35,549 nt of DNA from a virus. The DNA is taken from positions 1 to 35,549 of IMG/VR virus record IMGVR_UViG_3300008954_000142; one strand, 5' to 3'. This document shows positions 23,127 through 29,824 of this stretch, one piece after another. Every line of letters begins with the position of its first letter. Position 1 is the first letter of the stretch. The notes beneath the pieces are model-generated. The model ran no database searches. It worked only from the letters and a program-made list of their open reading frames with translations, and was not told the DNA's origin. The position numbers and the translations under genes are program-made.

Positions 23127-23313
23127 CTGGTCTTCCTTCTAGTCGTATTGTTTTGTGCATTTTCGACAATAGTTCCTCATGCCATTGAGTGGCCTCGTAC
23201 TTATAGTCTCCGAAATAGTGGTCCTGTCCTATAGAGTAGTGATACTTATTCGTCTTCACATCATAGGACTTGCGGAATCGTTTCCATTGTTCCGCATAAT
23301 ATTCATTGCTCAA
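23107..23313 (-). CDS. hypothetical Tyr/Lys-rich protein (68 aa)
   Basis: 68 aa from a TTG start; GGAGA, inside the end of the preceding gene, lies 10 nt upstream. Sequence is rich in Tyr, Lys and His (KSYDVKTNKYHYSIGQDHYF), with a basic C-terminus (RLEGRPDGKQFK). No recognised family. Confidence 0.55.
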   Translation of the reverse strand: MSNEYYAEQWKRFRKSYDVKTNKYHYSIGQDHYFGDYKYEATQWHEELLSKMHKTIRLEGRPDGKQFK

Positions 23314-23315
23314 TT

Positions 23316-23603
23316 TTAATGATCTCCTGTATGGTGAGCGTCAGAAAACATCTCGTCCTGTTGTTGTTTTGCATCTCTTCCCTTTCCCTTCTTACCTTTT
23401 GCAGCCTCTTCGTCTAGTCTCTTGTTCTTATGAGAGAAGAGTTGTGCAGTAACAAAGGTGCATACAGCCAACATCGGAATCACATAGACCACACTCTCCG
23501 TAAGGTATGCAGTAGTCCATGAAGGGCCCAGAATCACGATAGAAATAACCAGTATATCATGGATAGATATAGGGCCTTGGTCTTGTCCATTTCTTTGACT
23601 CAT
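23316..23603 (-). CDS. small membrane protein with basic tail (95 aa)
   Basis: 95 aa from the ATG at 23603 (MSQRNGQDQGPISIHDILVI), with GAGGAA about 10 nt upstream. Two hydrophobic segments (ILVISIVILGPSWTTAYL and VVYVIPMLAVCTFVTAQLF) are followed by a Lys-rich cytoplasmic tail (HKNKRLDEEAAKGKKGKGRD). The topology is holin-like but no family is recognised. It overlaps the end of the lipoprotein gene. Confidence 0.58.
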   Translation of the reverse strand: MSQRNGQDQGPISIHDILVISIVILGPSWTTAYLTESVVYVIPMLAVCTFVTAQLFSHKNKRLDEEAAKGKKGKGRDAKQQQDEMFSDAHHTGDH

Positions 23604-23802
23604 AGGGTTTTGTCTTTCCTCTATACTTAGGATCTGTTTCACACGAGGCTACACACCTATTCCATCCCTCATAAGACTTAATGGACATACACTCACCATC
23701 TCTGATTGTTTTCCAGCAGTGTATTTTAGTATCTGAACACCCTAATACATTAATAATCAAATATACGAATATACAAATACTTAAACATGAGCTCTTTTCC
23801 AT
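23557..23802 (-). CDS. small cysteine-rich lipoprotein (81 aa)
   Basis: 81 aa. A signal peptide with lipobox (LIINVLGC, lipidated Cys at 22) is followed by C29, C38, C50 and C54, enough for two disulfides in the periplasm (KIHCWKTIRDGECMS, NRCVASCETD). The C-terminus is basic and aromatic. Phage lipoproteins of this size can act in superinfection exclusion or as outer spanins; neither can be told from the sequence. The start overlaps the end of purN. Confidence 0.65.
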   Translation of the reverse strand: MEKSSCLSICIFVYLIINVLGCSDTKIHCWKTIRDGECMSIKSYEGWNRCVASCETDPKYRGKTKPYESKKWTRPRPYIYP

Positions 23803-24401
23803 ACATTGAATCCACTGGAGTCCGTTACCATCATTTCTAATTTACAATAATCGTTTTGTTCTTGCATGATAAGGTCATGCACCACTCTGGGGTACATTTC
23901 ATTTTCCAATAGATGCATCTTCTTGACTACCTCTGTCAGAGTCGCATCATCATCAATGCGGAAGCCGTCTTGTTCGATGATTTCACCCGAATCCATCTCC
24001 TCATTGACCCAATGAACAGTTGCACCTATGAACTTGCACCCGAACCTGTATGCAACCTCTATGGAATTCTTTCCCTTAAATGATGGTAATAGACTAGGAT
24101 GTATGTTGATAACTTTTGGATAATCTTCAAGAAAAAATGGAGAGAGTAATCTCATATATCCTGCAAGAACGATGAGATCTATTTTGTTAGGTAGGGCCTC
24201 AATGATACGAGCTTCGTGTTCTTCTCTGGATTCTCTTCTGAATTTTGGAATACAGAAACAGGGTACTCCCTTTTCTTTTGCACGATGTATAACTCCTGCA
24301 TTACGATTGTCTGTTATGACGGAATGTATCCGCACACCACCACGGATCATTGCACTAAAATTAGTGCCCTCTCCTGAGGCAAACAATATAATGTTCTTCA
24401 C
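23781..24401 (-). CDS. purN: phosphoribosylglycinamide formyltransferase (GAR transformylase)
   Basis: 206 aa, the size of bacterial PurN, which uses 10-formyl-tetrahydrofolate to formylate GAR in purine synthesis. The N-terminal phosphate loop is FASGEGTNF, the catalytic block is VINIHPSLLPSFKG with N99 and H101, and the catalytic Asp is D137 in VNEEMDSGEIIEQ. All key residues are present, so it should be active. Start is a GTG at 24401 with a weak ribosome site; it follows the glutaredoxin gene. purN is a known auxiliary gene of marine T4-like phages and would increase purine supply for DNA replication. Confidence 0.95.
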   Translation of the reverse strand: MKNIILFASGEGTNFSAMIRGGVRIHSVITDNRNAGVIHRAKEKGVPCFCIPKFRRESREEHEARIIEALPNKIDLIVLAGYMRLLSPFFLEDYPKVINIHPSLLPSFKGKNSIEVAYRFGCKFIGATVHWVNEEMDSGEIIEQDGFRIDDDATLTEVVKKMHLLENEMYPRVVHDLIMQEQNDYCKLEMMVTDSSGFNVWKRAHV

Positions 24402-24410
24402 TTTAATTAT

Positions 24411-24638
24411 TCAGGACAATAGGTATTGTTCAGTTTCTTCATATCCACCAATGTATTCTCCATTGATGATTACTTGAGGTATAGACCTCAAATCTTTACC
24501 ATACTTAACCTTGAACTCTCTTGTAGTATCCGAGCCGATTGGTACTTCTTCTAATATGTAGTCATTCTCTTTGAGTAAATCCTTTACTCTAGCGCACCAG
24601 ACTCAGCCCGCCCCTGTGTATACGATTGCGTTTTTCAT
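24411..24638 (-). CDS. glutaredoxin with in-frame TGA at the active-site cysteine (probable selenoprotein)
   Basis: 75 codons from the ATG at 24638, which overlaps the previous stop (ATGA), to the TGA at 24411-24413. Codon 12 (24603-24605) is TGA. The protein reads MKNAIVYTGAG-U-VWCARVKDLL; in glutaredoxins the motif is YTxxGCxxC, so TGA replaces exactly the nucleophilic first Cys of CxxC, giving UxxC. The rest is a full glutaredoxin: the cis-Pro segment RSIPQVIINGEYIGGYEETE and a closing helix. No other defect is present. A hairpin suited to a bacterial SECIS follows at 24573-24589. Alternatives are a point mutation or sequencing error of TGC/TGT, which would leave a broken gene. Neighbours are a basic 43-aa protein and purN. 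Confidence 0.72.
24573..24589 (-). promoter_or_regulatory. candidate bacterial SECIS hairpin
   Basis: On the minus strand GAGTAAA-GGA-TTTACTC forms a perfect 7-bp stem (or 6 bp with an AGGAT loop). The loop begins 20 nt after the TGA codon. Bacterial SECIS elements lie just downstream of the UGA within the coding sequence and need a G among the first loop bases, which is satisfied. The AGG at the apex resembles the loop of the E. coli formate dehydrogenase SECIS. Coding constraints are also met (codons for RVKDLL). Confidence 0.55.
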
Positions 24639-24766
24639 GCGGCCTTTAGTAAGTCCATCTTTGCATTTTTACGAACACCTTTATTGGCCATCCGTCTTGC
24701 AAATCTATTTCTTGGTTTACTCCAGCAAGCAGCAAACTTTCTACCTAATTTATTTTCGTTTTTCAT
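24635..24766 (-). CDS. small basic protein (43 aa)
   Basis: 43 aa, MKNENKLGRKFAACWSKPRN then RFARRMANKGVRKNAKMDLL. Its start overlaps the SET-domain gene (ATGA) and its stop overlaps the glutaredoxin start (ATGA), so the three are translationally coupled. Very basic, no recognised family. Confidence 0.6.
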   Translation of the reverse strand: MKNENKLGRKFAACWSKPRNRFARRMANKGVRKNAKMDLLKAA

Positions 24767-25080
24767 GGAACGATTGGGTTGAATGGGTTGTACAGAGTAT
24801 ATTTCCAAGTGATTTCCTCATCAGGCTCGATATCCTTGAGAGTGATCAAATACCATCCTGCAACATCAGACTCAGGTGGACTCCATATCTTTTTGCAGTT
24901 TGGGTTGTCAGAATGATTTCCAAATCCACCTAATGGAGTTCTGTGTAATTTGGAAGATTGGTCAGAAAAATGAACTAATCCCAGATTGGTATCCTCTGGG
25001 ATATTGTCAGTTGCATAGAGTCCAAGTCCATGAATAGGACTCCGTTTGATTGTTATGTTATTGGGTAATGGGTTATACAT
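24763..25080 (-). CDS. SET-domain protein (putative lysine methyltransferase)
   Basis: 105 aa from the ATG at 25080. It has the SET hallmarks: KRSPIHGLGLYATDNIPEDT at the N-terminus (GxG), GNHSDNPNC in the middle (the NHS...NC pseudoknot motif) and LKDIEPDEEITWKYTLYNP at the C-terminus (the DEEI..Y motif). SET enzymes methylate protein lysines using S-adenosylmethionine. It is short but has all three motifs, as in stand-alone phage and bacterial SET proteins. Starts inside the end of the CCA fusion gene by 8 bp. Substrate unknown; a host or virion protein is possible. Confidence 0.82.
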   Translation of the reverse strand: MYNPLPNNITIKRSPIHGLGLYATDNIPEDTNLGLVHFSDQSSKLHRTPLGGFGNHSDNPNCKKIWSPPESDVAGWYLITLKDIEPDEEITWKYTLYNPFNPIVP

Positions 25081-26686
25081 AGGCCACTGAATCGCCCGCC
25101 TTTCCTGTTTTGTTCGCAATACTCACATGATATATTCGGTGGTCTTCTACAGTTCCTATAAGTGATTTCACGAATCGTTTGATTTCTCGTTGTTGTGTCA
25201 CCTTAGTATATATGGATGCTCGTCCATTGACTCCTTCGATTCGTTTAGGAGCCTCAAAGGTGAGTCGAGTCTTTATGTCTGGGAGATCCTGTTTCTTATA
25301 ATCTCCTCTTATCGACTTCCATTCTGGTGTATTTCCGTGCAGAGTGATATGTATATCCTTTGTTGGTAATGGAACCATGTCGTTGTCCGTTATGGTCTTT
25401 TGAAGTTTGAGAATTTCACGCAATTCTGATGAACTCAATTTATACTTGAGTGTCGAATCTACCTTGACCTCTTCCTTGATACTAAACTTTTTCTTAATTG
25501 CACGAATGAGGTAATTCTTGTCATTCTTACCAGACGATAATGCAACCTCTAATGCATACTTGAGTGCATCACCAATAGCCTTTCCCTTGAGAAATGTCAG
25601 ATCCCTTCCAGTAATCTTGAGATCCTTTAGTCCTTTTACTGGTAGTCGTTTCAGTATGTCCGTAAGAGTCTTACCCTTTCGTGCAACCTCAAATGCATCA
25701 ATACTCTTCTGTCCGTCTGGTGATAATTTCCCTGCAAATTCAACTACCTTGATTTTATCGGTAGTTCCCAATGATGCCCAATCAATCACATTCTGAGCTG
25801 CATTTGCATCCTTATTGGATAACCTCATGACCTTCTGTAATATAGTCTTGGTCTGGTTTCCGTATGCATGACCTATCATGATCGCAAGGAATGTAGGAAA
25901 GTTTCCTTTGGGTATGTTATCTATCATATCTGCGACACCAACAGTCTTCGGAAAAATATGTTTCATCAGATGAGTCGTATAGAGTAAATTGACCCCTATT
26001 GACGGCTTATCTGACTTATCATACATTTTCCGAAACTCCTCTTGAAACCTGTCAGGAGAGACTGTTTTAATAGTATTTGCGTTCTTTTGTATTTCTTTAA
26101 GTGTTTCTCTCTCTATCGTAAACCCGAATCTGGATGCAAACTGAACGGCCCGCAACATTCTCAGGGGATCTTCCTCAAATGCAGTAGGAGATATCATTCT
26201 CACCTGTTTCTTTTGAATGTCAGTTAGGCCCTTACCATCCATATCCCATAGTTTACCTGTGTCGATATCTTTCGCAATTGCGTTCATCCAGAAGTCCCTT
26301 CTCAACTGGTCTTGCTGTAATGAGATATCTCCACCTAACCTTACTACGAAATCTTTGTGTCCTTTTCCTGTGGACTTCTCATCTACCCTTGGTACAGATA
26401 TATCAATCTCCTCAGTTTCACCCTCTGGGACGAATTTGATGATACCGAAACTCTTTCCTACCATATTAGTCTTGCCGAACTCATCAAGGGTACTTGCAAG
26501 TTTATTCATTTCCAGACCAACAACCAGAATATCGAGATCCTTGGATATCTTTCCAAGTAACTCATCTCTGACTGCACCTCCAATTTGGTAGATCTTCCCT
26601 CCTGCAGCTTTCACTGCAACTATAACCTTTTGAGGTAAGAGATCAGAAGTTGAGGCCTCTGTTACAAATGAACTAAACTTAATCAT
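25073..26686 (-). CDS. CCA tRNA nucleotidyltransferase fused to a 2H-phosphoesterase-like domain
   Basis: 537 aa. Residues 20-390 are a class II CCA-adding enzyme / poly(A) polymerase core: nucleotide loop QIGGAVRDELLG, catalytic DxD at 50-52 (KDLDILVVG), the RRDFWMNAIA block and EEDPLRMLRAVQFASRFGFT. Residues about 410-537 carry HIT at 446-448 (KDIHITLHG) and HVS at 520-522 (RIYHVSIANK), the two HxT/S motifs of 2H phosphoesterases, which process 2',3'-cyclic phosphate RNA ends. The enzyme could repair tRNA ends end-to-end. The first ten residues (MIKFSSFVTE, then A) match the T4 capsid-targeting sequence. Start overlaps the previous stop (ATGA). Confidence 0.85.
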   Translation of the reverse strand: MIKFSSFVTEASTSDLLPQKVIVAVKAAGGKIYQIGGAVRDELLGKISKDLDILVVGLEMNKLASTLDEFGKTNMVGKSFGIIKFVPEGETEEIDISVPRVDEKSTGKGHKDFVVRLGGDISLQQDQLRRDFWMNAIAKDIDTGKLWDMDGKGLTDIQKKQVRMISPTAFEEDPLRMLRAVQFASRFGFTIERETLKEIQKNANTIKTVSPDRFQEEFRKMYDKSDKPSIGVNLLYTTHLMKHIFPKTVGVADMIDNIPKGNFPTFLAIMIGHAYGNQTKTILQKVMRLSNKDANAAQNVIDWASLGTTDKIKVVEFAGKLSPDGQKSIDAFEVARKGKTLTDILKRLPVKGLKDLKITGRDLTFLKGKAIGDALKYALEVALSSGKNDKNYLIRAIKKKFSIKEEVKVDSTLKYKLSSSELREILKLQKTITDNDMVPLPTKDIHITLHGNTPEWKSIRGDYKKQDLPDIKTRLTFEAPKRIEGVNGRASIYTKVTQQREIKRFVKSLIGTVEDHRIYHVSIANKTGKAGDSVAYV

Positions 26687-26994
26687 TGTTGTACTAACTC
26701 TACTTTGCGAGTGTTTGGATCGAACCGAATAGTGAAATCCTGTTCGATAGGTAAAAGTTTCCCATCCTTCATAGGAATAGGTAACTTACTTTCTGCGGCT
26801 GCCAATAATGCATCCTTCGCATTATCGAAAGTATGTTCTGGATCATTCTTGATGATCTCATCCAATTCAGCCTTTGCCTCATCGGGTAGAACATCGTCAA
26901 TCATCTTCTCAACGTGTTCTTTCGCTAGTGTACTGGCCTTGTCAATGACTAACCCAGACACCACATTAAATAGCATTCCTGCAAGTGGTAACAT
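26683..26994 (-). CDS. hypothetical protein with hydrophobic N-terminus (103 aa)
   Basis: 103 aa. MLPLAGMLFNVVSGLVIDKA begins with an amphipathic or weakly hydrophobic helix, followed by an acidic helix (EHVEKMIDDVLPDEAKAELD) and a C-terminal beta segment (QDFTIRFDPNTRKVELVQQ). It could be membrane-peripheral. No recognised family. TAATG and ATGA overlaps couple it to its neighbours. Confidence 0.65.
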   Translation of the reverse strand: MLPLAGMLFNVVSGLVIDKASTLAKEHVEKMIDDVLPDEAKAELDEIIKNDPEHTFDNAKDALLAAAESKLPIPMKDGKLLPIEQDFTIRFDPNTRKVELVQQ

Positions 26995-27197
26995 TATAAC
27001 TCCTTCAGTTTTAGTTTAATTTGTTCGATTTCCTCTTTCAATTCTTGAATTTGTTGAGGTATTGTAGGAAGGTAGAGTACATCTCTTGGTTTTTTAGGCA
27101 CTTGATACTCTGGATCATCATAACGCAAAACTGGCCAATCATCATTCTCCATAAGTTCCCTTATTTTCTCCATTGCCAATTCTTCCTCTGGACTCAT
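26994..27197 (-). CDS. hypothetical coiled-coil protein (67 aa)
   Basis: 67 aa, MSPEEELAMEKIRELMENDD with a C-terminal heptad helix (QIQELKEEIEQIKLKLKEL). A clear AAGGAAAC lies before the ATG. It overlaps the lipase gene end by 56 bp. Function unknown. Confidence 0.62.
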   Translation of the reverse strand: MSPEEELAMEKIRELMENDDWPVLRYDDPEYQVPKKPRDVLYLPTIPQQIQELKEEIEQIKLKLKEL

Positions 27198-27957
27198 GTT
27201 TCCTTAGAATATTTAGATATTCTTTGATTGAGTGATCTCTTGCATCAATCTTGGTAATATCTCCTATTGGGTGATCTTCATCCCAATCGAGTGTTTCTGC
27301 ATTGATTCTAATACCCCAATGCACATAAGGGTAAGGTGGTAGAAATGGTACTGGATCGTTTTCCATGTATACCCGAAAGTGTCCATCTACCCATATTGGT
27401 TCCATGATCACAGCTGGAGCTCCATAGGTGTATATTTGTACTTCATACGCATCATCTTCAAACCATAATCCTAGTAACTGTGCAACTGCACCTCCCAAAG
27501 AGTGACCTGTGAATATCACTGTTTCCTCTATCACATGGTTCTCTATCAGATCATTCTTTATTCTTTCAGCAGCTTCTCTAAACCCTCTATGTACCCCCGC
27601 TGAGAGTTTTCTATCTTGGAATGGTCTGACATCGAGATCAGTGAGCACATTTCTACCATTATTAGTACCACGAATGCTAACAATAGTGACACCACGATCT
27701 TGAACCACATTATATGCGAACTCATTGTCTCTTAATTCCTTACCTTCATCGTAGATTTCTTCACAATACTCAGCCATCTCTACGAGAATACTTACTTCTA
27801 CTGGTAGGTTCTCTCTGGTTCCGTTTGCACCACCCATATTCAAAAACTGATTAGTTGATACACATCCAGTTAACATTCTCGATAAAAACAAGACCGAAAA
27901 TACCAAGCTCCAATAAAACCTAAAATTATTGGTAAACATCCTATAAAATATCCCCAT
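27142..27957 (-). CDS. class 3 lipase-like lipoprotein
   Basis: 271 aa from the ATG at 27957; an internal ATG at 27939 is an alternative. The N-terminal hydrophobic signal ends in a lipobox (LSRMLTGC), so the protein should be lipid-anchored outside the cytoplasm. The alpha/beta-hydrolase body has TIVSIRGTNNGRNVLTDLDV, the nucleophile elbow FTGHSLGGAVAQ (S153), D201 in ENDPVPFLPP and H213 in YVHWG, a complete Ser-Asp-His triad of the lipase 3 family. It follows two membrane-complex genes and may attack envelope lipids. Envelope lysis, exclusion of other phages or host lipid turnover are all possible roles. Confidence 0.85.
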   Translation of the reverse strand: MGIFYRMFTNNFRFYWSLVFSVLFLSRMLTGCVSTNQFLNMGGANGTRENLPVEVSILVEMAEYCEEIYDEGKELRDNEFAYNVVQDRGVTIVSIRGTNNGRNVLTDLDVRPFQDRKLSAGVHRGFREAAERIKNDLIENHVIEETVIFTGHSLGGAVAQLLGLWFEDDAYEVQIYTYGAPAVIMEPIWVDGHFRVYMENDPVPFLPPYPYVHWGIRINAETLDWDEDHPIGDITKIDARDHSIKEYLNILRKHESRGRIGNGENKGTYGE

Positions 27958-27987
27958 GTGAATAAAAATGTTAATATACTTTCAAAA

Positions 27988-28467
27988 TCAATCCTTACTC
28001 GGCATATTCGCTTTATAATTCCATTCATAAAAACTAATATCACCTCCAACTGTGAATCCTGACCTTGATTTGTCTCTATCTTCTTCTTCACTACTTACTA
28101 CTCCGAATATTGGTTTAATCATCATCGTTTTACCTTTACCAATTTCTCTTTCAACCCCCTCAAGCTTTTCATGTGTTTTCCTTTTATAAGGAATCTGATA
28201 ACTCTTTGGTATATTATTCTTATGTACTATCCATAGATAAATCCATACTGGTTCATCTATGTAATGTGCAACATACATACCCTCTTTAGGCATTCCTACT
28301 TTTGGACTTCCTAATAGTGAAGTATAAGTCCAGTAAGTTGAACTAGTCAGTAATAAAAGAACTGGTATGAACCAAACCAAAAACTTTGGACTCTTTCTTC
28401 TCTCTATGAGTATCCAGAGACAAATGACTGATAATACCACAAATGTCAGTATTAATATTTCTATCAT
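27988..28467 (-). CDS. membrane protein with two N-terminal helices (159 aa)
   Basis: 159 aa. Two hydrophobic segments (IEILILTFVVLSVICLWILI and FLVWFIPVLLLLTSSTYWTY) flank a short RRKS loop; the rest is polar and probably periplasmic (EPVWIYLWIVHKNNIPKSYQ, then KGKTMMIKPIFGVV). Starts just after the stop of the ExbD/MotB-like gene. No recognised family; position suggests it works with the channel pair. Confidence 0.68.
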   Translation of the reverse strand: MIEILILTFVVLSVICLWILIERRKSPKFLVWFIPVLLLLTSSTYWTYTSLLGSPKVGMPKEGMYVAHYIDEPVWIYLWIVHKNNIPKSYQIPYKRKTHEKLEGVEREIGKGKTMMIKPIFGVVSSEEEDRDKSRSGFTVGGDISFYEWNYKANMPSKD

Positions 28468-28469
28468 TA

Positions 28470-29117
28470 TCAGTTCGTATTTAATGTATTTTCTGCACTT
28501 TGACCATATATAACATATCGTTTTTTCATAAAGGAAAATGGATATTTAATTTTTCCCTTCTTATCCAGACTAAACCTCAAAAATGTTTCCTCTTGGCCCT
28601 TTCTTGAAAACTTCTTCTCACCCATCCATAAGATTTTATAAGGATTGACTTGATGCAATTCTATCTTAACTGTCACATAATAATTTTCAGGTTTTCTATT
28701 ATTATGGTCGTGTTTGGAATAATAATGAGCATTGATAATCCATTCGCCTGGAAGTATACCTCTGATTGTCATTACCTCACGATTGATTTTTACTGTACTA
28801 ACAGAACCATCTGGTAAGGTTACTGTATCGTTTCTGTTTCCTAAATCATCCTTATCCAAATGAGTATGATTGACTGTAGGATTTTTATATGATGCGACAC
28901 CATCAAGGGGATCTCCTACATATAAATCAATATCATCGGAAGCCTCCTTATCCCACTCCATCACTACAACATACTCAGCTCTTCTGTCAAAATCTTTCTC
29001 TTTTGACTCTGGTTTGATGAGTAAAAATGCTACTATAAAGAGAAATGCGAAACCTACAAGTATATTGAATAATAGGTCCGTAAATCCAATAGTAGACTTA
29101 AATCTTTCATTATTCAT
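28470..29117 (-). CDS. ExbD/MotB-like single-helix protein with a periplasmic DUF2135-like domain
   Basis: 215 aa. The N-terminus has a short cytoplasmic part and one membrane helix with an acidic residue near its start, D14 in GFTDLLFNILVGFAFLFIVA, as in ExbD, TolR and MotB where this Asp carries protons. The periplasmic part (VVMEWDKEASDDIDLYVGDP, then VMTIRGILPGEWIINAHYYS) resembles the DUF2135/YfaP beta-sandwich; there is no OmpA peptidoglycan-binding motif. It overlaps the ExbB/MotA-like gene by 8 bp, so they are a pair. Function in the phage unknown. Confidence 0.72.
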   Translation of the reverse strand: MNNERFKSTIGFTDLLFNILVGFAFLFIVAFLLIKPESKEKDFDRRAEYVVVMEWDKEASDDIDLYVGDPLDGVASYKNPTVNHTHLDKDDLGNRNDTVTLPDGSVSTVKINREVMTIRGILPGEWIINAHYYSKHDHNNRKPENYYVTVKIELHQVNPYKILWMGEKKFSRKGQEETFLRFSLDKKGKIKYPFSFMKKRYVIYGQSAENTLNTN

Positions 29118-29568
29118 TCAAAGCCACTTCGAGGTTAACCAGTTGAACTTTAATAATAAGTGAACATATCAATCCTATCAAGGTTGTATACAATGCAGTA
29201 CTCATACCAACAGCCATCTCCGATAGTGCATTCTGTAATGTTACGGAATTCGTGACATCCACGTTTGCAAATGCAGTACCTAACATCAGAAGAAATCCAG
29301 TAACAGTTCCCACCATTCCAAGTGCAAGACAAGCCTCTGCTATAAACCATCCAACATCTGGTCTTTGTCCACGATCATTCAAAACACCTACAATATATGT
29401 CTTATTTCCTATCCATATAGAAGTGCAAACAAATACCACAATTATGAGAAAACTCAATTTGGTTATATCTGCATTATACAAATTCGTATGCATATCAAAA
29501 TACACACCAACGCCCATTCCTAACATAGTAAGACATACTATGAGCCACCATTTCAATATTGAAATCAT
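29110..29568 (-). CDS. ExbB/TolQ/MotA-like proton-channel protein
   Basis: 152 aa from the ATG at 29568, which has AAGGATTAAA before it and follows directly on the holin-like stop; the frame also extends 14 codons upstream. Helices: WWLIVCLTMLGMGVGVYF, then LSFLIIVVFVCTSIWIG, then the family core EACLALGMVGTVTGFLLMLG and ALSEMAVGMSTALYTTLIGL. This last pair is the pore signature of the MotA/TolQ/ExbB family, which forms a pentamer around two ExbD-like helices and is driven by proton-motive force. The protein is short, lacking the large cytoplasmic loop of MotA. Confidence 0.82.
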   Translation of the reverse strand: MISILKWWLIVCLTMLGMGVGVYFDMHTNLYNADITKLSFLIIVVFVCTSIWIGNKTYIVGVLNDRGQRPDVGWFIAEACLALGMVGTVTGFLLMLGTAFANVDVTNSVTLQNALSEMAVGMSTALYTTLIGLICSLIIKVQLVNLEVALNE

Positions 29569-29569
29569 T

Positions 29570-29824
29570 TTAATCCTTATTTTCTTTATGTCTGTTAAAT
29601 GCTGTTGCACCTAATATTGCACCAAATGACAAATGTAGCATTGCACCACCCTCTAAAGTAAGTGGGGCCCATCTACTGGTTGCAAGTTGTACCTCCTTGT
29701 CCATCATTGACATACCTATGTTCCACATCAGAGGGGCTAGGAAAAAGTCTACCAAACAGATGAATAGATACACTATCCCTGCCCATGACCTCCAATAATG
29801 TTCAATTGTTTTATTTATTTCCAC
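29570..29824 (-). CDS. holin-family-like membrane protein (84 aa)
   Basis: 84 aa from a GTG start overlapping the previous stop. The pattern HYWRSWAGIVYLFICLVDFF, then RWAPLTLEGGAMLHLSFGAI and LGATAFNRHKENKD, matches a known phage holin-like family with a YWRPW motif, an LTLxGG motif and a charged tail. Two or three membrane segments. Holins time the collapse of the membrane at lysis. It is followed immediately by the proton-channel pair. Confidence 0.7.
   Translation of the reverse strand: MEINKTIEHYWRSWAGIVYLFICLVDFFLAPLMWNIGMSMMDKEVQLATSRWAPLTLEGGAMLHLSFGAILGATAFNRHKENKD

Noticed and set aside
24411-24602. Glutaredoxin as a simple pseudogene
   Set aside because: Only one disruption, placed exactly at the catalytic Cys, with the remaining frame intact and a SECIS-like hairpin; a sequencing error or recent mutation remains possible and is stated in the finding.
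27870-28028. 52-aa minus-strand membrane-like frame between the 159-aa gene and the lipase
   Set aside because: It would overlap the previous gene by 41 bp and the lipase signal-peptide region by nearly 90 bp; the hydrophobicity is probably a frame echo.
28470-29568. Channel pair as a complete Zorya defence system
   Set aside because: No ZorC/ZorD or ZorE-like gene is nearby, the MotB-like protein lacks the OmpA domain and the MotA-like protein lacks the long cytoplasmic tail.
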